Assembly: GCA_947034885.2 (NCBI GenBank)
Contig: OX344757.2
Coordinates: 992,001 to 1,056,000, forward strand
Reading direction: 5' to 3'
DNA length: 64,000 nucleotides
DNA from: Thuidium tamariscinum
Taxonomy: Eukaryota; Streptophyta; Bryopsida; Hypnales; Thuidiaceae
In this document: in pieces, positions 24,501 through 35,274 of the stretch
How the letters are laid out: every line of letters begins with the position of its first letter
How positions within the stretch are numbered: position 1 is the first letter of the stretch
Made by a program: the position numbers and the translations under genes
Notes under the pieces: generated by a model
Told to the model about the DNA's origin: nothing
What the model saw: the letters and a program-made list of their open reading frames with translations, nothing else
Databases searched by the model: none

Positions 24501-26935
24501 CCATTCCCTTGTCCAAGTTCAAAAAAAGGCATTTTTGGGCCATTTTGGGCCATTTTGGGGCGACTTCGGGTCTTGGGGCGACCTCTTGTGGGCGACCGCG
24601 GGTGTGGGGCGACCAAAGGTAGGAGAACGCGCTGTTAGGGCGACCGCGGGTGGAGGTGGGAGCCATTCCCTTGTCCAAGTTCAAAAAAAGGCATTTTTGG
24701 GCCATTTTGGGCCATTTTGGGGCGACTTCGGGTCTTGGGGCGACCTCTTGTGGGCGACCGCGAGTGTGGGGCGACCAAAGGTAGGAGAACGCGCTGTTAG
24801 GGCGACCGCGGGTGGAGGTGGGAGCCATTCCCTTGTCCAAGTTCAAAAAAAGGCATTTTTGGGCCATTTTGGGCCATTTTGGGGCGACTTCGGGTCTTGG
24901 GGCGACCTCTTGTGGGCGACCGCGAGTGTGGGGCGACCCAAGGTAGGAGAACGCGCTGTTAGGGCGACCGCGGGTGGAGGTGGGAGCCATTCCCTTGTCC
25001 AAGTTCAAAAAAAGGCATTTTTGGGCCATTTTGGGCCATTTTGGGCCATTTTGGGGCGACTTCGGGTCTTGGGGCGACCTCTTGTGGGCGACCGCGAGTG
25101 TGGGGCGACCAAAGGTAGGAGAACGCGCTGTTAGGGCGACCGCAGGTGGAGGTGGGAGCCATTCCCTTGTCCAAGTTCAAAAAAAGTCATTTTTGGGCCA
25201 TTTTGGGCCATTTTGGGCCATTTTGGGGCGACTTCGGGTCTTGGGGCGACCTCTTGTGGGCGACCGCGAGTGTAGGGCGACCAAAGGTAGGAGAACGCGC
25301 TGTTAGGGCGACCGCGGGTGGAGGTGGGAGCCATTCCCTTGTCCAAGTTCAAAAAAAGGCATTTTTGGGCCATTTTGGGCCATTTTGGGGCGACTTCGGG
25401 TCTTGGGGCGACCTCTTGTGGGCGACCGCGAGTGTGGGGCGACCAAAGGTAGGAGAACGCGCTGTTAGGGCGACCGCGGGTGGAGGTGGGAGCCATTCCC
25501 TTGTCCAAGTTCAAAAAAAGGCATTTTTGGGCCATTTTGGGCCATTTTGGGGCGACTTCGGGTCTTGGGGCGACCTCTTGTGGGCGACCGCGAGTGTGGG
25601 GCGACCAAAGGTAGGAGAACGCGCTGTTAGGGCGACCGCGGGTGGAGGTGGGAGCCATTCCCTTGTCCAAGTTCAAAAAAAGGCATTTTTGGGCCATTTT
25701 GGGCCATTTTGGGGCGACTTCGGGTCTTGGGGCGACCTCTTGTGGGCGACCGCAGGTGTGGGGCGACCGAAGGTAGGAGAACGCGCTGTTAGGGCGACCG
25801 CGGGTGGAGGTGGGAGCCATTCCCTTGTCCAAGTTCAAAAAAAGGCATTTTTGGGCCATTTTGGGCCATTTTGGGGCGACTTCGGGTCTTGGGGCGACCT
25901 CTTGTGGGCGACCGCGAGTGTGGGGCGACCGAAGGTAGGAGAACGCGCTGTTAGGGCGACCGCGGGTGGAGGTGGGAGCCATTCCCTTGTCCAAGTTCAA
26001 AAAAAGGCATTTTTGGGCCATTTTGGGCCATTTTGGGGCGACTTCGGGTCTTGGGGCGACCTCTTGTGGGCGACCGCGAGTGTGGGGCGACCAAAGGTAG
26101 GAGAACGCGCTGTTAGGGCGACCGCGGGTGGAGGTGGGAGCCATTCCCTTGTCCAAGTTCAAAAAAAGGCATTTTTGGGCCATTTTGGGCCATTTTGGGG
26201 CGACTTCGGGTCTTGGGGCGACCTCTTGTGGGCGACCGCAGGTGTGGGGCGACCGAAGGTAGGAGAACGCGCTGTTAGGGCGACCGCGGGTGGAGGTGGG
26301 AGCCATTCCCTTGTCCAAGTTCAAAAAAAGGCATTTTTGGGCCATTTTGGGCCATTTTGGGGCGACTTCGGGTCTTGGGGCGACCTCTTGTGGGCGACCG
26401 CAAGTGTGGGGCGACCGAAGGTAGGAGAACGCGCTGTTAGGGCGACCGCGGGTGGAGGTGGGAGCCATTCCCTTGTCCAAGTTCAAAAAAAGGCATTTTT
26501 GGGCCATTTTGGGCCATTTTGGGCCATTTTGGGGCGACTTCGGGTCTTGGGGCGACCTCTTGTGGGCGACCGCGGGTGTGGGGCGACCGAAGGTAGGAGA
26601 ACGCGCTGTTAGGGCGACCGCGGGTGGAGGTGGGAGCCATTCCCTTGTCCAAGTTCAAAAAAAGGCATTTTTGGGCCATTTTGGGCCATTTTGGGGCGAC
26701 TTCGGGTCTTGGGGCGACCTCTTGTGGGCGACCGCGGGTGTAGGGCGACCGAAGGTAGGAGAACGCGCTGTTAGGGAGACCGCGGGTGGAGGTGGGAGCC
26801 ATTCCCTTGTCCAAGTTCAAAAAAAGGCATTTTTGGGCCATTTTGGGCCATTTTGGGGCGACTTCGGGTCTTGGGGCGACCTCTTGTGGGCGACCGCGGG
26901 TGTGGGGCGACCGAAGGTAGGTGAACGCACTCTTA
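18540..26935 (+). repeat. 162-bp satellite array with 1,802-bp higher-order repeat
   Basis: The motif CATTCCCTTGTCCAAG occurs 51 times between 18611 and 26800, almost always 162 bp apart. Exceptions are one 161-bp step (19259 to 19420) and 172-bp steps caused by a third copy of GGGCCATTTT. Each monomer contains about five GGGCGACC motifs. The 172-bp steps begin at 19744, 20078, 21384, 21880, 23186, 23844, 24988, 25160 and 26466. An 1,802-bp period (nine 162-bp plus two 172-bp monomers) appears as 20078 to 21880, 21384 to 23186 and 23186 to 24988. Diagnostic variants repeat at the same distance: GACCTTTTGTG at 20490 and 22292, and again 22454 and 24256. Long ORFs on both strands arise only because 162 is divisible by three. 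Confidence 0.95.
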
Positions 26936-27290
26936 GGGCGCCCTCTTAAGGAGGTGGAAGTTGTTTGCCCCCAAATTTTCAATTTTTTGCAATTTTGGGG
27001 CCATTTTGGGGCTTGGGGACCTCTTTGAAGGAGAATGTGGGTCTAAGGCGACCTCTTGTAGGAGAACGCGGGTGTAGGGCGACCTCTTAAGGAGAACGCG
27101 CTGTTAGGGCGACCTCTTAAGGAGGTGGGAGTTGTTTGCCCCCAAAATTTCAATTTTTTGCAATTTTGGGGCCATTTTGGGGCTTGGGGACCTCTTTGAA
27201 GGAGTACTCGGGTTTAGGGCGATCATTTGTATAGGAACGCGGGTTTAAAACATAATTTTATAGGAGAATGCTTGTCTAAGGCGATTGTAG
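26935..27290 (+). repeat. Degenerate right edge of the 162-bp satellite
   Basis: Two diverged units resemble those at 18110-18540. They carry TTGTTTGCCCCCAAA, TTTTTTGCAATTTTGGGG and GACCTCTTTGAAGGAG blocks. Similarity fades after about 27290. Confidence 0.75.
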
Positions 27291-27589
27291 TTGGTGTGTG
27301 AGCTATTACCTTGCTTTTGGATGAGTTTCTTTTATTTTGAAATTTTTTGGCCATTAAAACGAGGTTTTGAATTTCTTAACTTTCTTTCAATTCTACTTGA
27401 AGAATTATTTATTATTATTTTTTGTCCGAGGGTTCTCATATCATCACAGACTCTGGAGACCCTAGAAATAGTTATTTTCTAAATTATTGAAAAATATTTA
27501 TTGCTTACCTCCTCTTTGTTTCTTCGATTGAGTTTAGAGAGCTTAATGTCTTTATATTTTTCTCTAGGAATGTATTTTAGGAGTTCTTG

Positions 27590-30500
27590 ATTTCTAGGGT
27601 TTGTAATGCTTGAAGAACCATTGTCCCTTTAGGGAACAAATGAGATTTTATATAGGTACCTATTGTCTTAATTTTTGTCTTGATTATTGGATTTTTTTTT
27701 GAAGATAGAAAAATTGATTAGCTTCATATGAATTTATATTTTTTCAATTAGTATCCAAGATAAAAATTTATGCCTAAATAAACTCAAAACAAAAGAGAGG
27801 AGTAGCCCACAACAATTTTTAAAATCAAAGTTTTATTTTTTATTTTTTTCTCATAGATTATATTTTTGCCTACATGAAAAGTTTTGATACATTTGGATTT
27901 ATTTTGAGAAAGTTATGAACAATCTTGTTTCTTGGACAATTGAATCATTGTCTTGAAAAATAATTTATTGAATTCATATCTAAATGCAATATTTACAATT
28001 ATTAAAAAGGATATCCACGAATTTTTGTACTAGTTAGGTATAAGAATCTAAGGTTAGATGCCGAAAAAAAAAATTTCAAATTTTTCTTCTCTTTGCTATA
28101 AAAATGAGAGTTTAAGTATTTTTTTTTGTAGAAAAATGGCCTTGGTCCTTTAGGGATTAAGAACTCAAGTGTTCTAAAATTGCCCTTGTTCTTCAAATTG
28201 TCCCTCTATATAGTGCTAAAATCTTTATTATGGTTTGCAAGCTCTTTCTTGTAATTATGCATTAAAAATAAACAATCTGGTTGTCTAGTTAAAACTTTTA
28301 ATGTCATTTAAGAATGACGAAAAGAAGCCCTAAAATAAAGATGCATTAGGGAACTATGTGGGTTGACTTTATGTACCTTGATATTATTTTTTTATCCCCC
28401 AAGATTCATTCCAAATATCTTATTATGGAAAGAAAGTTGAAGAACTATTGGTAGATGACTCTAGAATTATTCTCTGTGAATAGGTGACAACATTTAAAGA
28501 AGAGTATAGTAAGAATGCAAGAAAAGTATAAATACACAATGGAATCTATGTTGTATTTTATTAGAAAATTTGCCGAATTAATGAAAATGAATTAATAATA
28601 TGGAAAAAATACAATAGTGAAGTTTCTGAAAATGCATCAATTAATGAAGAAGTTGAGTGTATTGATCTAAAGAAGCAATTGGCAAGTAGATAGTTGGTGG
28701 ACTTGGTTATGGATAAACCATGGTTGATGAAGCCCTTGAAAGTAGTTTCCTCCATCCATTGTTTTGTAATAAGACATGATATTATTATACTAGCATAAAT
28801 TCTTAAGCCACATTGCATGCCTCTAAATTTCAAAAAGTAATGTAAATAAATTAACTCGTTCTTTTATGATGTGCCATTTAAAAAAGAATATTGAATATCC
28901 TATATGCAAGGTGATAAGGTGTTGAGGTCTATGTATAGAATCTCAAATTTGAATTTTCTTGTGCAAATTTTTGTAATTTTTGACATAAAATTTACTCTCA
29001 TTTGTTCATTTCTAAATTATTATGTGAAAAAATTTGCAAAAATGAAATTAAAATATAACTTGTAAGGGATCAAAAATCCACTTGTCTAAAGCTATGATTA
29101 ATTGTATTTGGACTAAACATAAAAAATTATAGACAATCTTGTTTATTGAGCAATTATAGAAACTTCTTGAAAAAGTAACATATTAGATTTCATTTTGAAT
29201 GCAATTTTCACAAATTTTCTAAAAAATTGTTTGTCAAGGTTAAATTTTCTTCCTAGAAGAATCACACAATTAGAATTTACATGTTTCAATTACATCTTAG
29301 AACTATTAATAATTTATTTTCTTGTTCAACCTATTTCTACTTAACAATTTGTTAACCCCTAAGTACTCAAGCAACCATTTTTGGTTGTTGCCTTACTTTG
29401 GGTATAATTTTTGGGCATAATTTCTTTTTGCTTTACTTTAAAAAAATAGATTGTCTTTCAACATTTACATTCAAAACTAATGAAGATCAATATGGCCAAA
29501 AAGAAATTATTAAAAAAATATCATGAAGTGTTTATAATTGCATAGTGTTGAAAAACTTAATATTTGGAGAAAGTGTTGATGCTCTCATTACTAGATCTTT
29601 TTCATTTTTTCACAAATCAATAGAAATCATAGTTTTGACTAATTCAAATAAAACATCAAGTACTATTTAAGATGAAAATTGTATTTTTGGTGATTTTTTT
29701 GAAGTTATATCTTCAAAATTCATTTGAAGATAATCTAAAAACAACTTTATAACTGTATCTATATAGATAATTTCTATTTTTTGTGCTTCACATAATCTTC
29801 TTTGATGCTAACTTCAAAAAAATTATAGAAATTATATTTTATCACATTTGTATTTTGTCCTAACCCCTTGGGCTCTTAGGAGTAATTCAACATAAAAAAC
29901 AAAGTCTATAGTGCATAAATTTTCCACAAATAGTGGTCAAAGTCATTGAAATTGTAGGCCAACATTCAAAATTTTATTTTTCCAACTTTGAATGCAAATA
30001 TCTTCTAATTTGTGGGTGATTGCATGAAAGACTTGTACTATTTGTTGCGTTTTGCAATAGTACTTCTGACTTTTTTTGGAGTACTATTTAATTAGAAAAA
30101 TAATTTTTAAATTAAAAAAATATGTCTTATACATACACCTTTAAGACAAAGGTACCTACAAAAGGAATTGTATAGGAAAATTTTCTAAGTAGGAGAACTA
30201 GAAAAGTGCCAAACCTTAAGAAAATACATACCTTCATGTTTTAATTAGGGAAAAATAGTAAGAATAAGTAAATACAAAAAATAAAAAGTGTCCATTTGCA
30301 ACAATTTTATGGAGATGGTCATTCAGTTAAAAATCTACCAAAATAATATTTTATATGTTTCAAAATACAAGCAAAATGAAGCTCTCTTTGTAGATCTCCA
30401 CATGACATAAAATTAACTATTTTTAAGAATCCTTGTGTGTAAAACTAGAAGTCTATTAGAAGACCATCTCATCCAAATTTCATCTCAAAATCATTAAAAA

Positions 30501-30890
30501 AACGGTATTCCATAGTACTAAGAACTTCCAAATTGTCATATGTGACATTCAATCACTAGTATTATTTTTATATTAAATATTTTTGAAAATTATCAAAAAT
30601 TCATGTAAGCTATATGATAGTTATGAGTACCTTTTCTAGAAATCTTGAGTCATTTGGAGCAAAAATACAAAAGTTATGGTCAAAAAATAGATCAACATGA
30701 GACATGTGATGAAAAATAGTACAAGTCTTTCATACAATTGCCTTTATATGGTCATACCTCATGAAAATTTTATCACATGATTTTAGACAAGTGAAGTAGA
30801 AGATTTTATTGTTACATCCACTTTTTTGTATTTTTAGAGAAGTGTAACAAATGTAATTTGCAATAGAAGAGGTTGCCCCCTTTTTTTTGC
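27590..30890 (+). repeat. Dispersed repeat family R1, broken second copy
   Basis: Pieces at 27590-28200, 28980-29350 and 29890-30890 match 230-1190 in the same order. Unrelated AT-rich insertions lie between them, as does the 729-bp element at 30014-30742. No coding sequence is recognised. Confidence 0.45.
30014..30742 (+). mobile_element. 735-bp TIR family, diverged copy
   Basis: The interior is clearly homologous, in the same orientation, to 34075-34809: matching TACCTTCATGTTTTAATT, TTGCAACAATTTTATGGAG and CATCTCATCCAAATTTCATC blocks. The ends are degraded: GGGTGATTGCATGAAAGA at the left and, reverse-complemented, GGCAATTGTATGAAAGA at the right. The flanking sequences on both sides resume the R1 repeat, so the copy inserted into R1. 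It is the oldest-looking of the three copies. Confidence 0.8.
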
Positions 30891-30915
30891 AATGGAATTT
30901 CTCCATATGTTAACT

Positions 30916-30922
30916 AAAAAAG

Positions 30923-30955
<33 letters not shown>

Positions 30956-30957
30956 AA
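30916..30957 (+). repeat. A-rich tract (about 40 bp)
   Basis: An almost pure A run with a few G interruptions ends exactly where the GGCGACC-type repeats of the right subterminal region start. It may be a retroposon tail or an assembly-sensitive homopolymer. Confidence 0.8.
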
Positions 30958-31061
30958 GAGGTCGCCCTTACCCGAGGTTGCCCTTACCCGAGGTCGCCCC
31001 ACCCGAGGTCGCCCCTACCCGAGGTCGCCCTACCCGAGGTCGCCCTACCCGTAGTCGCCCT
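30958..31061 (-). repeat. GGGCGACC short tandem repeats, right subterminal
   Basis: Seven copies of a 15-16 bp unit read on the minus strand as AGGGCGACCTCGGGT. They are oriented opposite to the left subterminal copies at 12950-13130, so both sets point into the block. Confidence 0.9.
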
Positions 31062-31169
31062 AAAATGTAACACGTAGATGCCACATGGCATCCAGGTGGC
31101 ATTATTTTCCACGTGGTAATTTAAAAAAAGTCAAAGGTAAATTTGACTTTTATGGACGTCGCGGAGGGT

Positions 31170-33265
31170 CTACTGGACGTTTCGTGACGTCGCGATGTTG
31201 CGATGTCGCAATGTCCGGCAGAACAACCCTAGTTTCCCTGGAAAGTCTGGGTGCCGGTTTGTCCCCCCCTCACGAACGAACTGCTCACTTCGCCTTCCAT
31301 TACGGATAATATCATTACCAGACATGGGCTCCATTTCTGTCTCCAATTCAGCCCCATAATCAAATGTAGCAAAGTCCCCTCTAAAGTAATGATTGGCTTG
31401 TAAGAAACGCCTATGACAATTACAATACACCATTTTCCTTAAGACTTTGGAATAACGTGCTACTATGTTCGGTCCACAAACAGTACATGCTTTAAAGCCC
31501 TTCGTCATCATGCCTGAAACCAATCCATAACCAGGGAAATCGTGTAGTGTCCACATTAGACAACCACGAAGACCAAAGTACGCATCGCCACCCTCTGCTC
31601 GTGCATCCATGGTTCAAACCCCCTCGGGCTTCCACAACTCTTGCAGCTCATCAATAGCTGGCTGTATAAAAACGTCAAAGGCATGTCCGGTGATAAGTAC
31701 TTTCGATGGAATTAGTAAAGTCAGCATCACAAAATACTTTTTGGTCACTAACCAGGGAGGAAGGTTGTAGTTGAAAAACATCACCGGCCAGATGCTCGAT
31801 GTGCTCCTCTTCTCAGACCATGGATTAAAGCCATCAGTCGCCATCCCCAAATGTAGGTGTCTAGGGTCAGACCCGAATCTGTTCTCCATTGACTCCGGTT
31901 CTAACTCCGTGTCTACGCACTTCCATTGAGGTGAATCAGCTGTGTGTCGCATTTTCCCATCTGTACTGCGATTGTGAAGGTGCCAAGTATTTAGTTCCGA
32001 CAACTTTTTTGAAGCAAACATTCTTTGCAACCTAGGTATCAATGGGAAATGCCTTAGTACCAAAGAAGGTACTCTAGAACGACCACACTGTTTGTAACGA
32101 CTACTACCACATTGGGGGCAGCTGTCCTCCGCCTCCATCAATCCTTGGAAGAGAACACAGCCTTCTAGACACGCGTGAATTATGTTATACGACAACCCGA
32201 AATTCTTCAACACTTTGTTGGCCTCGTACTCCGACTTAGGTAAGACATTCTGAACGGGTAAAATACTCTTACTCAAGAGCATTAGAAGCTCATTGACAAA
32301 TGCATTCGAAACATGATGTGTGCGGCAACAATTCAAAATCAATAGGGTGGCACTCAGCATGGACAGTGATGCACCCTCAAACAAAGGCAGGGTGGCTGCC
32401 ATTTCGACTCCCGGATTCTCACCACCTTCGCCATTCGGAATCTGGCCAAACAATTCCTCCATGTCGTCTTCTTCAGTGTCCGAGTTTGAACCGTCGTCGC
32501 TACTCGACGATGAGGGCTCTTGAAATAGCGGGTATACATTTTCGGGTGCATCCTGGAATTCTTCATCCTCGTCATTTACCACTGGTGCTTCTTCGGACCC
32601 TACTGAAACTTCAAATGCTGCTGCTGAATCGGAAGTGCTTCCTCCATTGGAATTCTGTCCAAGTCCTCCATTACTCAACAACTGATTCTGTGTAACCTCC
32701 ACTGCTGCACGATGAATTACGTTTGCTCTTGCAAAAGCATGTCTTACCATGCGGGCAACCCCCACACCTCCATCCAGTGGAATCTCTTGAATGGGCTCTT
32801 GCAGTCCAAGAAATGCCCTTGCATTCTCACCAATACTGGCCTCCCATTCCTCATCCGAAGAGTCCTCTTCTTCTCCCTGTCACAGAAACAAAATGATCAT
32901 TACAAAAAATGCAGTGAACCTTCAGTATTGCAATAACATGTTTCCCATGTCTACCATTTCATAAAGCTCTACTGAAAAATACTTACAGGTGCACATCCCC
33001 GAAGAGCACCATGTCGTCCCCTGAGCTTCAAATGACTCACAACAGTCCTTCTACTGCATGGTTTCCTTCGACCACCACAAATGTTGCACGGGCATCTATA
33101 TGTGCTAATGCCTTGCCTCGCTGCTCTATCTTCATCCCTCCTGTACAATTTCAAGTCTCTGGCTTTGATGCGCTCTGGATGAGTCAAAGGTAATCTTTGA
33201 CTACCCTCCATTTCCATATTCGTAGTTCCTGTATTACTCGACTGAATTACGACTTCCGCATTCAA
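31170..33265 (-). pseudogene. TNP2-like CACTA (En/Spm) transposase, truncated with in-frame stop
   Basis: Exon 1 (33265-32987) ends GCACCT|GTAAGT and exon 2 starts at 32876 after a CAG acceptor. Both are phase 0, giving a 110-bp intron. Exon 1 holds the N-terminal Cys/His region (YRCPCNICGG, then VVSHLKLRG). Exon 2 has a long acidic Ser-rich linker, then the Transposase_21 core: CPQCGSSRYK, DGFNPWSEKRS, SSIWPVMFFNYNLPPWL, LLIPSK and FIQPAIDELQELW. TGA at 31614-31616 interrupts the frame just after this. Reading continues directly with LRGCLMWTLHDFPGYGLVSG and FKACTVC, both standard for TNP2. The C-terminal part expected in TNP2 proteins (typically 700 residues or more) is missing because the sequence runs into the TIR of the 18.5-kb block at 31230. 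This enzyme class cuts and moves CACTA elements. The copy is inactive as read. Confidence 0.85.
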
Positions 33266-33928
33266 CTTACAGGTTTACACCGAAAGAAGTCTGAACTTCG
33301 TATGTATAATGACAACTCCATGCTCTTTCTTCGCAGAAGTACATAGTTTACCTTCATAAAACTGAAAATACTTTAGGTCGGACTTCCAAGTAATGCAATC
33401 ACTAAAAAATTTCATCACTGTCCTCTGAAATAAAGAAATGAAGCCAAGTGCTTAGTACAGAAACATATTTCACTGTGCTTGGTTTGGGTTCATAATCGCA
33501 CTGCTCAGCCACCATTCACTCCGGTCTTGCACTGCTCATAACTTAACGAGCAGAGAACGCCCCTTTATCCTTCTGCTCATAAATTACAAAATTCAGAACA
33601 AATGCGTAAAAAAATTTAAGGAGTCACAACCACCTGCCAAATTCAGTGGTTAATGAAAACAGTATAACCTCGCACTGAATTCAGTGGTTAATGAAAAGCT
33701 GTACATTATATTTCTCGACAAACTACGCTCGTTTTCTCATGTGCCGTTCTTACGTTCTAATCATCTTCTCCATTCTACCTTGTTCTAACAGTACACGAAC
33801 CGCCCTCCATTCGCCTTTACACGAAAAAGTACAACCTCAGAAGACAATTTACAGCTGCTTCAATACTACGATTGATCCATACTTTCTATAAAACATGTTG
33901 TAGCAATTCAGTACCTGAAATTTGTCGG
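33266..33928. other. Spacer between two minus-strand genes
   Basis: A possible upstream or promoter region of the transposase pseudogene. No domain-bearing ORF is seen. ATTCAGTGGTTAATGAAAA is present twice close together (near 33640 and 33680). Confidence 0.4.
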
Positions 33929-35066
33929 TCAAGTTCTTAAACCGCTGTCTTCCTGTTGTTGAGCACCACAAACTTGGACGTAAAGGAAGTTATCGTATTC
34001 CTCCTCCCAAACGTCAAAAGGATATTCACCGCTGTATAAACAGGACATGCTATACGTGTTCTTGTTATAAATGTGGGTGAATGCAAGAAACACCTGTACT
34101 ATTTCTTGCGTTTTACTACAGTACTCATGACTTTTTCTGGAGTACTTTAAAATTAGAAAATTAATTTGAAAAAAATATGAAAAATATGAACAATGTATAG
34201 ACTTCTAAGATGAAGGTTTTCACCCGAAGGAAATTGATAGAAAAATTCTCTAAGTAGGAGAACTTAAAAAGCGCCAAATCTCAAGAAAATACATACCTTC
34301 ATGTTTTAATTCGGGAAAATTAGTAAAAATAAGTAAATACAAAAAACAAAAAGTGGCCATTTGAAACAACTTTATGGAGATGGTCATCCATCAAAAAAAT
34401 CATTAAAATAATACTTTATATGTTTCAAAATGCAACCAGAAGGAAGCTCACTTTGTGGACTTCTACAGGTCATAAAAATAACTTTTTTCAAAATTCCTCA
34501 TGTGGAGAGCTATAAGTCTATTAGAAGACCATCTCATCCAAATTTCATCTCAAAATCATTAAAAAAAGGTACTCCTTAGTGACTAAAAACCCCTAAACTA
34601 CCAAATGTGACATTTAATCACTAGTACTATTTTAGTATTAAATTATTTTTGAAAATTATGAAAAAATTATGTAAGGTGTATGATAGTCATGAGTACCTTC
34701 TCTAGAAATCTTAAGTCATTTCGAGCAAAAATGCAAAAGTTATGGCCAAAAAACAGATCAGCACTTAGGTGGTGACGGGAAATAGTACAAGTGTTTCTTG
34801 CATTTACCCATGTCGTCCACTGTGTCTTCCCAGAACTGCTTGCCATCGGTGAAACCTTGTGCTATCCACTCAAAGTGCTCCTTATGCTGTAATGTCAGAT
34901 GCTCTAGATATTGCTCCTCTGATGACTCGAAACTTTCGAAGCTCTCGAGGACTGAATCTGGGCTCCAATCCTGCGATGTTCCAATCACTGTAATATGTGG
35001 AATGCTTTCACCGACTAACTCCTCCGCCATCATATAGACTTCTTCCTTCAATAATGTTGTGGACAT
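33929..35066 (-). pseudogene. 132-codon acidic ORF split by a 735-bp element
   Basis: The protein is not recognised. The 5' part (35066-34810) starts MSTTLLKEEVYMMAEELVGE. It is rich in Glu and Ser, with ESFESFESSEEQYLEHL, and reaches FWEDTVDD. The 3' part (34070-33929) continues YNKNTYSMSCLYSGEYPFDV, then WEEEYDNFLYVQVCG, and ends GLRT with TGA. Removing 34075-34809 and one copy of the 4-bp duplication gives 399 nt with no stop, i.e. 132 codons plus TGA. The exact in-frame repair on both sides is strong evidence that this was one exon before the insertion. It may be an exon of a larger minus-strand gene extending to about 35750. Confidence 0.7.
34075..34809 (+). mobile_element. 735-bp TIR element inserted in an ORF, TSD ATGT
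   Basis: The ends are GGGTGAATGCAAGAAACA and, reverse-complemented from the right, GGGTAAATGCAAGAAACA. The inverted match continues through (C/T)TGTACTATTT. ATGT flanks both sides (34071-34074 and 34810-34813). There is no coding capacity. A very similar copy lies inverted at 53981-54714 and an older one at 30014-30742. The superfamily is uncertain: a 4-bp duplication with a GGG terminus does not fit a well-known class that I can name with confidence. Confidence 0.85.
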
Positions 35067-35274
35067 TAATTTAAATTTGTTTTACTAACTCCACCAATCT
35101 AGAAATTGAAGTAAACAGTCTTGGGTTTAGGGTACATGCTGCCTCAAATTTTTGTTTTCACCACCTGCAACAGAAGTCATGATATTGTGACTTGTGTCAA
35201 AATACTTTAATGCATAGCTCTTTCTCACTGTCTCAAAGTAGTTTAAATGTAACATTGTAATACAATATAGATCG

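Larger units (their letters stand above)
12759..31231. mobile_element. Giant TIR-bounded block (about 18.5 kb), hAT-like ends, satellite-filled
   Basis: The left end starts CAGGGTTGTTCTG. The right end, read inward on the minus strand, starts AGGGTTGTTCTGCC at 31230. Both ends then carry about 150-200 bp of GC-rich DNA rich in GACGTC and CGCGA motifs, followed by a run of GGGCGACC-type 14-16 bp repeats pointing inward (12950-13130 and 30958-31061). The same termini bound the 360-bp MITE at 42409-42768. No 8-bp duplication is seen at the outer edges (CGGTGGTG against AGTTTCCC), and the terminal G at the right is an A. So this is either an old element whose edges have changed or two element ends joined by rearrangement. 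No transposase was found inside. Confidence 0.5.

Noticed and set aside
18500-26982. Very long ORFs on both strands across the satellite (up to 488 codons) with 54-residue repeats
   Set aside because: They result from a 162-bp period divisible by three in a GC-rich unit with few stops. They are open on both strands at once, are broken wherever a 10-bp decamer is added, and show no sign of coding constraint. Not annotated as genes.
12751-31239. The 18.5-kb block as a proven single hAT insertion
   Set aside because: The termini match a hAT-type MITE, but no 8-bp duplication flanks the block and the right terminal base differs. Kept as a TIR-bounded block with uncertain history.
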